64,000 bases of DNA, from positions 372,001 to 436,000 of the forward strand of contig JAIBBZ010000001.1 of NCBI GenBank assembly GCA_019694435.1, written 5' to 3'. The notes beneath the pieces were generated by a model. That model was not told the DNA's origin. It searched no databases and worked only from the letters and a program-made list of their open reading frames with translations. Source of the DNA: Pirellulales bacterium (GTDB taxonomy: Bacteria; Planctomycetota; Planctomycetia; Pirellulales; JAEUIK01). Below, in pieces: positions 26,374-35,024 of the stretch (position 1 is its first letter; the number at the start of each line of letters is the position of its first letter). The translations under genes and the position numbers were made by a program.

Positions 26374-28950
26374 ATGTTTCAGCGGTTCGCGGCTATCGTC
26401 ACGCGGTACTGGTATGCCGTCATCCTCGGCTGGGTGGCGCTCGCCTGGGGGATCAACCATGTGGCCCCCGTCTGGGACCACATCACCCAGGACGGCGACC
26501 TGGTCTATCTACCGGGGCGAATGACGACCATTCGCGGCCTGGAGGTCCTGGCCCAGGCGTTTCCGAACACCAAGGCCAACAGCCAGATGGTGCTCGTCGT
26601 CGAGCGGCCAGGCATGGCGCTGGCGGCGGCCGATTTCGCCGTCACCGAAGACCTCTCGACGCTGTTCCGCGACCTGGTTGTCGATGGCGATGTCCCGCCT
26701 AGCGACGACCCGGCCTGGCGGCGGCAAGTAACTGCCGATTATGCGCAACTGCTGGGGACCGCCCCCGATGCGCTCTCGTCGACCCAGCGGGCGACCCTCG
26801 ATGCGCTGATCGCGGCGTTTCGGCCGGCGGCACCGCTCCAGCCGCCGCTGGTCGAGGTTTGGGACCGGGGTGACGAGGTGGTCGGCGAAAAGCTGACCAG
26901 CGCCGCGTCGAAAAACGGCCAGGCCTCGCTGGTGCTGCTCCACCTGACCACCGAGTTCATGACGACCAGCAACATGCAATTGCTGGCCGCGGTGAATCAC
27001 ACGCTCGACATGGCGGCCGCCGCTCCGCGGCTGCCGTCGGGCCTGAAGTTGGGCATTTCCGGTTCGGCCGCCATCGGCGCCGACACGCTCACTTCGGCCC
27101 AGGAAAGCATCACCAATATCGAGCTGACCACGGTCGTGCTCGTGTTGGCCATCTTGATGTTCGTCTACCGCGCGCCGCTGCTGGTGCTCATCACGCTGGC
27201 CACGATGGTGGTCTCGGTCATGGTGGCGGTCGACTTCGTGGCCGCGCTCACGCAGGTTTCCTGGCTCGATTTCAAGATCTTCAAGACGACGAAGATCTTC
27301 GTCGTGGTGATCCTGTTCGGCGCCGGGACCGACTACTGCCTGTTCTTGATTGCCCGCTATCGCGAAGAGCTCAATCGCGGTCTCGACAAACACGCCGCAG
27401 TGACCACAGCGCTCGGCCAGGTGGGACATGCCGTGGTCGGCAGCGCACTGACGGTCGTCTTTGGGCTGGGCATGATGTACTTCGCCGATTTCGGCAAGTT
27501 CCGCTACAGCGGACCAGCCATTGCCATGTGCCTGTCGGTGTGCCTCGTGGCCTGCCTGACGTTGACGCCCGCGCTGCTGCGGGCCGCGGGCCCCTGGGTG
27601 TTCTGGCCGTGGGGTCTGAAGCGCTCGAGCAACGCCGTTTCCAGCGGCGACGAGACCGAAGATGAAGACGAAGGCAGCCGGTTCTGGCGCTGGGCCGCCG
27701 ACAAGATGCTTGCCCGGCCCGGGCTGATCCTGACGGTGAGCGTCCTGCTCATGGCCCCGTTTGCCTGGATCGGGCGCGACGTGCCAATCAGCTACGACCT
27801 GCTGACGGACCTGGCGCCGCATCGGGCCAGCGTGCTGGGCACGCAGATGCTGCGGCGGCACTTCGACCCCGGCGACATCGGTCCGGCCACCGTCATCGCG
27901 CATCTGCCCGGCACCAACTTCGACACGCCGGCCGGCCGACGGATGATCACCGATCTGTCCAAGCAATTGGCCGCGATCCCCGGGGTCGCCAAGGTCCGCA
28001 GCCTGACCCAACCCACCGGCGATCCACCGCGGCGTTATGGCCTCAGCGGCGGTGGTTTGCGCCGGGCGACGATCAAGGTTCACCCGCGGACCCGCGCGGC
28101 CTATCTCACCCAGGTGCCCGAGCTCGCCGGCAGCGTGACCCGGTTCGACCTGGTGTTTCGTACCGACCCATTTGCCCGGGCGAGCGTCGCCCTGCTCAAC
28201 ACGGTCGACGAGCACCTCAAGGAGATCACCAAGACGAAATCTTCGCCCTGGCACAAGGCCGAGTTCGATTTCGTCGGCACGACGCCCGGCATCCGCGACC
28301 TCGAGGCCGTGGTCCACAGCGACACGCGGCTGATCCAGAAGCTGGTGGTGATCGCCGTGTTGGGCGTGCTGATCGTGCTGGTGCGGCAGCCGCTACTGTG
28401 CCTGTACCTGATCATCTCGGTGGTGTTCAGCTACCTGGTGACGATCGGCGCCACCGAGCTGGTTTTCGGCTGGATCTACGGCGAGACCTTTGCGGGCATG
28501 GATTGGAAAGCGCCCTTGTTCTTGTTCGTGATCCTGATCGCCGTGGGCGAGGACTACAACATCTTCCTGACCACGCGGATCGTCGAAGAACAGGCCCGGC
28601 ATGGCCTGCACGAAGGCCTGCGCGAGGCGGTGGTCCGCACCGGCGGGATCATCACCAGTTGCGGCCTGATCATGGCCGGCAGCTTTCTCTCGATGCTCAC
28701 CGGCACCTTGCGGGGCATGCTCGAGTTGGGCTTCGCCCTGTCGCTGGGGGTGATCCTCGACACGTTCGTCGTACGGCCGGTGCTGGTGCCGTGCTTCTTG
28801 GCGCTGGTCTACCGGCTGCGCGGCCACCTGCACGCTCCGCCGCAACCGGCGGGCGTCGAAACCAAGACGGCCCCCTCCAAGGGCGCGCCTGCACGCAACG
28901 GCGAGCATCGGCCGCACGCCCCGACCCGCAGCGAATTGCCCGTTTCCTAG
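26374..28950 (+). CDS. MMPL/RND-superfamily membrane transporter
   Basis: An 858-residue polytopic protein with the duplicated RND layout: helix 1 near residues 15-32, a periplasmic loop of ~220 residues, a five-helix bundle (from VVLVLAILMFVYRAPLLVL), helix 7, a second large loop, and a second bundle (from LVVIAVLGVLIVLVRQP). The proton-relay motif GTDYCLFLIARYREEL near residue 330 and its counterpart GEDYNIFLTTRIVEEQ near 730 are diagnostic for MMPL/HpnN-like proteins. These move lipids or hydrophobic compounds across the inner membrane, driven by protons. The actinobacterial-like D-Y pairs are both present. The frame is open to 26320 upstream, and ATG at 26374 places the first helix correctly. 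No partner gene indicates the cargo. Confidence 0.9.
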   Translation: MFQRFAAIVTRYWYAVILGWVALAWGINHVAPVWDHITQDGDLVYLPGRMTTIRGLEVLAQAFPNTKANSQMVLVVERPGMALAAADFAVTEDLSTLFRDLVVDGDVPPSDDPAWRRQVTADYAQLLGTAPDALSSTQRATLDALIAAFRPAAPLQPPLVEVWDRGDEVVGEKLTSAASKNGQASLVLLHLTTEFMTTSNMQLLAAVNHTLDMAAAAPRLPSGLKLGISGSAAIGADTLTSAQESITNIELTTVVLVLAILMFVYRAPLLVLITLATMVVSVMVAVDFVAALTQVSWLDFKIFKTTKIFVVVILFGAGTDYCLFLIARYREELNRGLDKHAAVTTALGQVGHAVVGSALTVVFGLGMMYFADFGKFRYSGPAIAMCLSVCLVACLTLTPALLRAAGPWVFWPWGLKRSSNAVSSGDETEDEDEGSRFWRWAADKMLARPGLILTVSVLLMAPFAWIGRDVPISYDLLTDLAPHRASVLGTQMLRRHFDPGDIGPATVIAHLPGTNFDTPAGRRMITDLSKQLAAIPGVAKVRSLTQPTGDPPRRYGLSGGGLRRATIKVHPRTRAAYLTQVPELAGSVTRFDLVFRTDPFARASVALLNTVDEHLKEITKTKSSPWHKAEFDFVGTTPGIRDLEAVVHSDTRLIQKLVVIAVLGVLIVLVRQPLLCLYLIISVVFSYLVTIGATELVFGWIYGETFAGMDWKAPLFLFVILIAVGEDYNIFLTTRIVEEQARHGLHEGLREAVVRTGGIITSCGLIMAGSFLSMLTGTLRGMLELGFALSLGVILDTFVVRPVLVPCFLALVYRLRGHLHAPPQPAGVETKTAPSKGAPARNGEHRPHAPTRSELPVS

Positions 28951-29302
28951 CGTTTCGCTGGGATTTCTGCCCTGCGCGCGTCGCGCGCAACGCCCCGTCG
29001 CCGCGCCCGGTGTTGCTCACACCTTGAGCACGGTGCACCGCTGCGTCAATTCAATCTTGTTCGCGTTGTAATTGGTTTCCGTTTACACGCTTGCGCACGA
29101 CCGCCCGGCCGGCGACCTGACGATCACCCCTCGGCTGGCATGTCGCTTGCTCCTTGGGTCGTGACATCTGCGCCGCCTGGGGGTCCATGGCGCTTGCGAA
29201 TCGCTCGGCGCTTGGGTCCGATGATGCCACGCCGGTCTCCGGCGCGCAGCTCCTTCTGGTTTCAGCTCCTTCTGGTTCTCTTCCGCGAAAGGGAAAACTC
29301 TC
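28951..29302. other. Leader region of glnA
   Basis: 352 bases. It contains a 17-base GC palindrome (TGCGCGCGTCGCGCGCA) at about 28974-28990, an AT-richer patch at 29045-29080 where a promoter may lie, and a 16-base tandem repeat just before the start codon. No gene is supported. Confidence 0.5.
29247..29278 (+). repeat. Tandem 16-bp repeat upstream of glnA
   Basis: CAGCTCCTTCTGGTTT is followed directly by CAGCTCCTTCTGGTTC, one mismatch in 16. The block ends 24 bases before the glnA GTG. Each copy has CTCCTT, which resembles the anti-Shine-Dalgarno end of 16S rRNA. Confidence 0.85.
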
Positions 29303-30715
29303 GTGACTCCCCATGAAGTGTTAGCGCTGTGTCGTGACAAAAACATCAAGGCCGTCGATCTGCGGTTCATGGACTTCCCGGGCATCTGGCAGCACTTCAC
29401 GATCCCGGTGTCGAAGCTCGACGAGGACGTGTTCGAAAACGGCCTCGGCTTCGACGGCTCGAGCATCCGCGGCTGGCAGGCGATCAACGAGAGCGACATG
29501 ATCCTCGTGCCGGTGCCCGAGACGGCCGTGATCGACCCGTTCACCTTGCTGCCGACCCTATCGATGATCTGCAACATCCAGGACCCGATTACGCGCGAGG
29601 ATTACACGCGCGACCCCCGCAACGTGGCCCGCAAGGCCGTCAACTATCTGAAGAGCACCGGCATCGCCGACACCTGCTTCATCGGGCCCGAGGCCGAGTT
29701 CTTCATCTTTGACGACGTGCGGTTCGATCAGCGCAGCAACGAGGGCTACTACCACCTCGACAGCATCGAGGCCGAGTGGAACCGCGGCCGCGACGAGAAA
29801 CCGAACCTGGGCCTCAAGCTGCGTCACAAGGAAGGCTACTTCCCGGTGCCGCCGGCCGACCAGTTGATGGATATCCGCAACGAGATGATGCAGACGATGA
29901 TCGACTGCGGTCTCGACGTCGAGGCGCAGCATCACGAGGTGGCCACCGCCGGCCAGTCGGAAATCGACCTGCGGTTTCTCGAGCTGGTGAAAATGGGCGA
30001 CGCGATGTGCATGTACAAGTACATCATCAAGAACGTCGCCCGGAAGTACGGCAAGACGGTCACGTTCATGCCCAAGCCCCTGTACGGCGACAACGGCTCG
30101 GGCATGCATACCCACATCTCGCTCTGGAAGGGCGGGCAACCGCTGTTCGCCGGCAGCGGCTATGCAGGCCTGAGCGAAATGGCCATGCACGGCATCGGCG
30201 GTTTGCTCAAGCATGCCGCCAGCATCCTGGCCTTCAGCAACCCGACCACGAACAGCTACAAGCGACTCGTGCCGGGCTACGAAGCGCCGGTCAACCTGGC
30301 CTACTCGCAGCGCAACCGCTCGGCGAGTGTGCGGATTCCGATGTACAGCCCCAGCCCGAAGGCCAAGCGGCTGGAGTTCCGCTGTCCTGATCCGAGCTGC
30401 AACCCCTACCTGGCCTTCTCGGCGATGCTGATGGCCGTGATCGATGGGATCCAGAACAAGATCCACCCCGGCGATCCGCTCGACAAGGATATCTACGACC
30501 TGCCGCCGGAAGAGCTGGCCAAGGTGCCCAAGACGCCCGGCTCGCTCGACGAGGCGCTCAACGCCCTGGCGGCCGATCACGAGTTCTTGCTGCGGGGCGA
30601 GGTGTTTACGCCCGACGTGGTCGATACCTGGATCGGCTACAAGCGGGAAAAAGAAGTCGACGCGATGCGCCTGCGGCCGCATCCGTACGAGTTCTGCCTG
30701 TACTACGACATTTAA
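29303..30715 (+). CDS. glnA: Glutamine synthetase, type I
   Basis: GS makes glutamine from glutamate, ammonia and ATP and is the main ammonia-assimilating enzyme. The 470-residue protein matches the GSI dodecamer subunit. The early [16 protein letters not shown] is the GS signature, ATP-binding [14 protein letters not shown] is near residue 262, and the metal ligands in [10 protein letters not shown] are near 130. Y398 in DIYDLPPEE corresponds to the adenylylated Tyr397 of enteric GS, so covalent control by GlnE is possible (class I-beta). GTG at 29303 is the start, with AAGGGA eight bases upstream. No glnB or glnE lies nearby. A strong terminator follows. Confidence 0.97.
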   Translation: MTPHEVLALCRDKNIKAVDLRFMDFPGIWQHFTIPVSKLDEDVFENGLGFDGSSIRGWQAINESDMILVPVPETAVIDPFTLLPTLSMICNIQDPITREDYTRDPRNVARKAVNYLKSTGIADTCFIGPEAEFFIFDDVRFDQRSNEGYYHLDSIEAEWNRGRDEKPNLGLKLRHKEGYFPVPPADQLMDIRNEMMQTMIDCGLDVEAQHHEVATAGQSEIDLRFLELVKMGDAMCMYKYIIKNVARKYGKTVTFMPKPLYGDNGSGMHTHISLWKGGQPLFAGSGYAGLSEMAMHGIGGLLKHAASILAFSNPTTNSYKRLVPGYEAPVNLAYSQRNRSASVRIPMYSPSPKAKRLEFRCPDPSCNPYLAFSAMLMAVIDGIQNKIHPGDPLDKDIYDLPPEELAKVPKTPGSLDEALNALAADHEFLLRGEVFTPDVVDTWIGYKREKEVDAMRLRPHPYEFCLYYDI

Positions 30716-30773
30716 GGACTAATCTGCCGCGGCGCGTTCCACTTGGGGTGCAACGCGCCAGTCCTTCGTGCCA

Positions 30774-30812
30774 GCGAGCCACGGTTCCCCCGAGCCGTGG
30801 CTCGCTCTTTTT
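30774..30812 (+). terminator. Intrinsic terminator of glnA
   Basis: GCGAGCCACGG (30774-30784) and CCGTGGCTCGC (30795-30805) form a perfect 11-bp stem with a ten-base loop, followed by TCTTTTT at 30806-30812. It lies 58 bases after the glnA stop. Confidence 0.92.
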
Positions 30813-30832
30813 CGCGCGGGCGCAGCGGCGGT

Positions 30833-31357
30833 TCAAGATCCGGTCGATGCGGCGATCGATCGCCCGGCGTCGTAACGGTCGTGGAACCACGCGGCAAGCA
30901 GGCCTGCAAGATTTGCGATCACGAGTCCGGCCAAGACATGATACGTGGCCGCGGCATACTCCACCGAATAGAGGTGCCAGAATCTCTCACTGCTATACGA
31001 GAACCCCCTGATACTGAAACTGGTTTCGTGTCCGAACAGCCCCAGCAACGGCTCGCAAGAGAGGTCGACCAGGTACCTGGCGATTGATTCCTCCATTTCC
31101 GTCGACCAGCAGGCGCCGAGCATGAACCCCACGGCAAAGGCCCGATTTCGTCCACCGGTCCCAGCGGCCACCCCCATGGCAAGTAAAACGCTGACGAGAT
31201 AAATCACCCACCAGACGCACGTCCACCCGGCATTGGCAAAGCCCAAGGAAACAAATGCCAGCGCCGCGAAGGCCATCGCCACCAGCAGCCTGCGCGGAGC
31301 GATTCGCCAAGACACTTGCAGCGGCGCGATTGCTGGATGAGTCGGTTTGAGCGTCAC
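30833..31357 (-). CDS. Small membrane protein, paralogue A of a three-gene set
   Basis: The 174-residue product starts with GTG and has a basic N-terminus. It has four or five hydrophobic segments: residues ~24-40, 45-65, 70-85 and 140-158. It closes with HVLAGLVIANLAGLLAAWFHDRYD. The next gene encodes a protein with the same plan and the same closing phrase GLLAAWFHDRY, and both contain a GGR(N/S)RAFA(V/I)GF(M/I)LGA(C/F)WS block. No known family comes to mind. It is the last gene of a minus-strand run that begins with the uracil-DNA glycosylase gene, 70 bases from the preceding stop. A structural or envelope role is only a guess. Confidence 0.7.
   Translation of the reverse strand: MTLKPTHPAIAPLQVSWRIAPRRLLVAMAFAALAFVSLGFANAGWTCVWWVIYLVSVLLAMGVAAGTGGRNRAFAVGFMLGACWSTEMEESIARYLVDLSCEPLLGLFGHETSFSIRGFSYSSERFWHLYSVEYAAATYHVLAGLVIANLAGLLAAWFHDRYDAGRSIAASTGS
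30873..30907 (-). repeat. 35-bp segment identical to 31468-31502 (copy 1)
   Basis: These 35 bases are identical to those at 31468-31502, 595 bases away. On the minus strand they encode the shared AGLLAAWFHDRY end of two neighbouring paralogues. Confidence 0.9.
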
Positions 31358-31427
31358 GGCGTCAGTTCATCGATCGCGATCTGTTCTTCAACGGCGATCG
31401 TGGCGCGCACCATCCCGATGCGTCTGT

Positions 31428-31949
31428 TCAAGCGGCCGCCGAAGCTTCGGCCGAACGCGCGGCGTGGTAACGGTCGTGGAACCACGCGGCAAGCAGGCCT
31501 GCGATGAAGCACACCAGCAGGCTGGCGATGCTTTGATAAACAGACGCCGCGTACTGTGCAGGGGTCAACGACCAGAATGCCGTGCTGCCAAAGGGCGGAT
31601 CGGTGACTTCGCTGATGTCGTATCCCATCATCTGGAGCACGGGCTGACAAGCGAGTTCGATGGCGCTGGCAGCCATCGAGTCGTTCATCACGCTCGACCA
31701 GAAGGCGCCGAGAATGAACCCGATGGCAAAGGCCCGGCTTCGCCCGCCCGCGCCCGCGGCCGTCGACAAGGCCAACACGACGCAAGCGAAATGGATGGTT
31801 CCCCAGGCACAAGCCCACCATGCGTTGGCATACCTCAAAGCGGCAAACGCCAGCGCCGCGAGCACGGTGGCCAGCAGCAGCCCGCGGACCGTGAATCGCC
31901 AGACCGCTCGCGGCGGCGGGGTGATGGCATTTGCCGGTGCACTGCTCAT
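31428..31949 (-). CDS. Small membrane protein, paralogue B
   Basis: The 173-residue product is a clear paralogue of the downstream gene's product. It has the same four-helix plan, the motif GGRSRAFAIGFILGAFWSS in the middle, and the ending FIAGLLAAWFHDRYH. Divergence is high elsewhere, so the duplication is old except for the 35-bp identical segment. The ATG at 31949 overlaps the stop of the preceding gene as ATGA, which signals translational coupling. Longer readings into 32237 belong to the neighbour's shadow. Function unknown. Confidence 0.75.
   Translation of the reverse strand: MSSAPANAITPPPRAVWRFTVRGLLLATVLAALAFAALRYANAWWACAWGTIHFACVVLALSTAAGAGGRSRAFAIGFILGAFWSSVMNDSMAASAIELACQPVLQMMGYDISEVTDPPFGSTAFWSLTPAQYAASVYQSIASLLVCFIAGLLAAWFHDRYHAARSAEASAAA
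31468..31502 (-). repeat. 35-bp segment identical to 30873-30907 (copy 2)
   Basis: Second copy of the identical 35-base stretch; it encodes the conserved C-terminal phrase of paralogue B. Outside it the DNA of the two genes has diverged clearly. Confidence 0.9.
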
Positions 31950-32410
31950 GACGAGGCCGCCTCGCGCCCCGCGGTGCGTTGGCGGTGAATCTCCGCGGCC
32001 AGCCAACCGGCCGCGAGCGAACCGACGATGGACGCCGACGCATCGAAGATCTTGATGATGCAGTACGACGGATCCTGGTCCCAAACGGTTGCCTCGTAAT
32101 CCCAGGTAGCGGCTTCGACCACCGGGTGGCGAAACGCCCGGCAGATCGCCGGGCCGAGCAGGTTGGTAAATCCGTAAAAGTCGCTGATGTTGATCGCCCA
32201 GTTGGCCAGAAAATAAGCCGCGGCGAACGACCGCCACAGTCCCCGCGCCGCCACCGCCACGGCGACGGCGACGAGCAGCGCCGCCTCGCGCAACAAGAGC
32301 ATCGCGCTGGCCAGGGTGACCGACGCGCTGGCAAACCCCAAAAACGCCAACGCCGCCACGAACAACAGCGCGCGAATCACAAACCGCAGATCAGGTTGTC
32401 CGCCGGCCAT
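31946..32410 (-). CDS. Small membrane protein, distant paralogue C
   Basis: The 154-residue product has the same style as the next two: a hydrophobic pair near the N-terminus (RALLFVAALAFLGFASASV), a middle block WRSFAAAYFLANW that lines up with RAFAIGFILGAFW, and a last helix ending GSLAAGWLAAEIHRQR in the place of GLLAAWFHDRY. The likeness is weaker but consistent in order and length. It begins 21 bases after the uracil-DNA glycosylase stop and overlaps paralogue B by four bases. The set of three looks like a local gene family; no function is assigned. Confidence 0.7.
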   Translation of the reverse strand: MAGGQPDLRFVIRALLFVAALAFLGFASASVTLASAMLLLREAALLVAVAVAVAARGLWRSFAAAYFLANWAINISDFYGFTNLLGPAICRAFRHPVVEAATWDYEATVWDQDPSYCIIKIFDASASIVGSLAAGWLAAEIHRQRTAGREAASS

Positions 32411-32431
32411 ACGGGTGCCCCCCGGGAAGAT

Positions 32432-33322
32432 TTACTTTTTTTCCAGCACGATCCCCAGCTCGCGCATCAAGATCTTCATATCTTCCCAGACGTCCTTCTT
32501 GGCCGCCGGGTTGCGCAGCAGATACGCCGGATGATAGGTGCACCACACGCGCACGCCCCGATAATCGTGCCAGCGGTGGCGCAGCCGGCCGATCGATTCC
32601 TCGGTCTCCAGCAGCGTCTTGGCCGCTACCGAACCCAGGCAACAGATGAACTCGGGCCGGATCACCTCCAACTGCCGGTCGAGGTATCCGCGGCAGTTGG
32701 CCACCTCGTCGGGCAGCGGATTGCGGTTTTCCGGCGGCCGGCACTTGAGCACGTTGAGGATATAGACATCCTCGCGCCGCAGCGTGCAGGCCTCGATGAT
32801 CTTGGTCAACAACTGGCCCGCGCGGCCGACGAACGGCTCGCCTTGGGCATCTTCGTCGGCACCCGGCGCCTCGCCGCAGAACACCAGCCGGGCCTTGGGG
32901 TTGCCCACTCCGAACACGGTTTGCGTGCGCGTCGAGGCCAGCTTTGAGCAGCGCGTGCACGCGGCCACCTCGCGGCGAATCACCTCCAGGCCCGCCACGC
33001 CGTCGGCCGCGCCCTGCTGGGAGGTCGCGCGGGCAGGTTCGCCTGCCTGCTTGGTCTGTACCGGGGGGGTCATGGGGAGCTGTTCCTCGATCGTGACTTC
33101 CTGTTCAACGGGCCCGGACGACTCCCCCGACCGCAACTGCTCGACGGTCCGCTCGACCGGCGTGGGCTTAGTTTCGGCTGGCGGGGGTGCGGACGTCGCG
33201 CCAGGCGACCAGCGCCCGCGCCCAAGCCACCGCACGCCTGCCCTTTCGAGCCGCTCGAGCCGGGCCAAGACTTGTTCAGTGCCCCACGGGGCTCTCGCGT
33301 CCTGGTGCGGCGAATTGCTCAT
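32432..33322 (-). CDS. Family 4 (4Fe-4S) uracil-DNA glycosylase
   Basis: The enzyme removes uracil from DNA to start base-excision repair. The 296-residue protein has a ~110-residue low-complexity N-terminal extension of unknown use, then the glycosylase domain. The cluster cysteines C122, C125, C194 and C210 have the spacing of thermophile family-4 enzymes. Motif A is [20 protein letters not shown] at residues 150-169, and motif B is HPAYLLR at 264-270. ATG at 33322 was chosen because the upstream reading to 33688 has the composition of non-coding DNA. Some phage relatives are known, but here it looks chromosomal. It heads the run of three small membrane-protein genes, probably by chance. 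Confidence 0.9.
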   Translation of the reverse strand: MSNSPHQDARAPWGTEQVLARLERLERAGVRWLGRGRWSPGATSAPPPAETKPTPVERTVEQLRSGESSGPVEQEVTIEEQLPMTPPVQTKQAGEPARATSQQGAADGVAGLEVIRREVAACTRCSKLASTRTQTVFGVGNPKARLVFCGEAPGADEDAQGEPFVGRAGQLLTKIIEACTLRREDVYILNVLKCRPPENRNPLPDEVANCRGYLDRQLEVIRPEFICCLGSVAAKTLLETEESIGRLRHRWHDYRGVRVWCTYHPAYLLRNPAAKKDVWEDMKILMRELGIVLEKK

Positions 33323-33575
33323 CTCGGTGCAACCCCGGGGTTTACGGTCGACGCGGTCAATATATCGCCCCCTTCGCACCGCCGCACAGCCGCCGGCGCG
33401 GGGCGAACCATTCGCTCGGCGCGGCCGTCGGGTTAGGATTGCTGGAGGAAGTTTGTGCGCAAGACTTTCCTGCGGCCGGCGAACCTGGCCGTAGGCGCCC
33501 CATGCGGCCGCTCGCCGTCCTGCCAGGGCGGCGCCCCCCTGCCCTTCACCCCTTTGCCGCGAAAACGTTACGCCC

Positions 33576-34967
33576 GTGAGTGTCCCCAGCGTTGCAATTG
33601 TCGGACGGCCGAACGTCGGCAAGTCGAGCCTGTTCAATTGGCTCGCCGGCCGCCGGTTGGCGATCGTCGACAACCAGGCCGGCGTCACGCGCGACCGCGT
33701 CGCGCAATTGATCTGCGTCGGCGATCGTTATTTCGAGCTGGTCGACACCGGCGGGATGGGCCTCGAAGACCAGGACAATCTCACCGCGCATGTCGAGGAA
33801 CAGATCCAGACGGCCATCGACTCGGCCGACCTGTTGTTGTTCGTGGTCGACACGCGCCAGGGCCTGACGCCGCTCGACCAGGAAGTGTCGAAACGCTTGC
33901 GCTACGTCAAGCAGCCGGTGCTCTGCGTGGCCAACAAGACCGACGGGCCCGAGCATGAATCCTCGGCCGACGAGTTCTATCGTCTGGGCCGCGGCAAACT
34001 GATCAAGGTGAGCGCGCTGGCCAACCGGGGCCGCAACGAGCTGCTCGACGAAATCCTCCGGCGACTCCCCCCGGAGCGCAACGAGCCACCGGCCGACCCG
34101 GTGATGAAGGTGGCCATCGTCGGCCGCCGCAACACGGGCAAGAGCACGTTCGTCAACACGCTGGCCAAGGCCGAGCGGATGATCGTCAGCGAGATTCCCG
34201 GCACGACGCGCGACAGCGTCGACGTCCGTTTCGAGCTCGACGGCAAGCCGTTCATGGCCATCGACACGCCGGGCCTGCGGCGCACCAAGAGCCTGGCCAG
34301 CGACATCGAGTTCTACAGCTCGCACCGTGCACAGCGCAGCATTCGCCGGGCCGACGTCGTGCTGTTGTTCTTCGATGCCGGCCAGCGGATCAGCAAGGTC
34401 GACAAGCAGCTCTGCGACTACATCGCCAAGCAATACAAGCCCTGCATCTTTGTCGTCAACAAATGGGACCTGCTGGCCGACACCATGCCCACGGAGAAAT
34501 GGGCCAACTATCTGCGCGACACTTTCCGCACGATGTGGTACGCGCCGATCGCCTTCGTCACCGGCCAGACGGGCAAAAACGTCAAGGCGCTGATCAATCA
34601 CGCCCAGATGCTGTTCAAGCAGTCGCTCGAGCGCGTCAGCACGGCCGATCTGAACAAGCTGGTCCACGCGGCGGTCGAGCATAACCAGCCGCCGATGGTC
34701 GCCAACCGCCGGCCGCGCATCTACTACGCCACGCAAGTCGCCGTGCAGCCGCCGACGGTCGTGTTGTTCACCAATTTCCCCAGCGGCTTCTCGCCGCCTT
34801 ACCAGCGCTATTTGCTGGGCGTGTTTCGCGAGCACCTCCCGTTTGGCGAAGTGCCGATCAAGCTCTACCTGCGCAAACGCGCCGAGAGCAGCGGCGAACG
34901 CGACGAAGCACCCGAACCCGAAACCTACAACGAGCCCGACGAATCGAGCGAATCCGTGCTCGACTGA
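33576..34967 (+). CDS. der: Ribosome assembly GTPase Der (EngA)
   Basis: Der is the essential double GTPase that helps assemble the 50S subunit. The 463-residue protein has domain 1 with GRPNVGKSS at residues 10-18, DTGG near 57 and NKTD at 120-123. Domain 2 has GRRNTGKST at 183-191, DTPG near 230 and NKWD near 294. The KH-like C-terminal domain follows, with FTNFPSGFSPPYQRYLLGVFRE. GTG at 33576 gives a start two residues from the first strand. The acidic tail (DEAPEPETYNEPDESSES) is an extension of about 25 residues. It is convergent with the heme gene and has no operon partner. Confidence 0.97.
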   Translation: MSVPSVAIVGRPNVGKSSLFNWLAGRRLAIVDNQAGVTRDRVAQLICVGDRYFELVDTGGMGLEDQDNLTAHVEEQIQTAIDSADLLLFVVDTRQGLTPLDQEVSKRLRYVKQPVLCVANKTDGPEHESSADEFYRLGRGKLIKVSALANRGRNELLDEILRRLPPERNEPPADPVMKVAIVGRRNTGKSTFVNTLAKAERMIVSEIPGTTRDSVDVRFELDGKPFMAIDTPGLRRTKSLASDIEFYSSHRAQRSIRRADVVLLFFDAGQRISKVDKQLCDYIAKQYKPCIFVVNKWDLLADTMPTEKWANYLRDTFRTMWYAPIAFVTGQTGKNVKALINHAQMLFKQSLERVSTADLNKLVHAAVEHNQPPMVANRRPRIYYATQVAVQPPTVVLFTNFPSGFSPPYQRYLLGVFREHLPFGEVPIKLYLRKRAESSGERDEAPEPETYNEPDESSESVLD

Positions 34968-35024
34968 ACGGCCGGCACCCATAGTTCGACCGACCCCTTA
35001 GCTCGGCCGCCAGGACCCTGGCGC

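Noticed and set aside
26509-28317. 602-codon open frame opposite the MMPL transporter
   Set aside because: Arg/Gln/His-rich with no domain; the plus strand shows the full RND layout.
30774-30812. Inverted repeat after glnA as a possible mobile-element end
   Set aside because: The T-run and distance to the stop make it a normal intrinsic terminator; no transposase is near.
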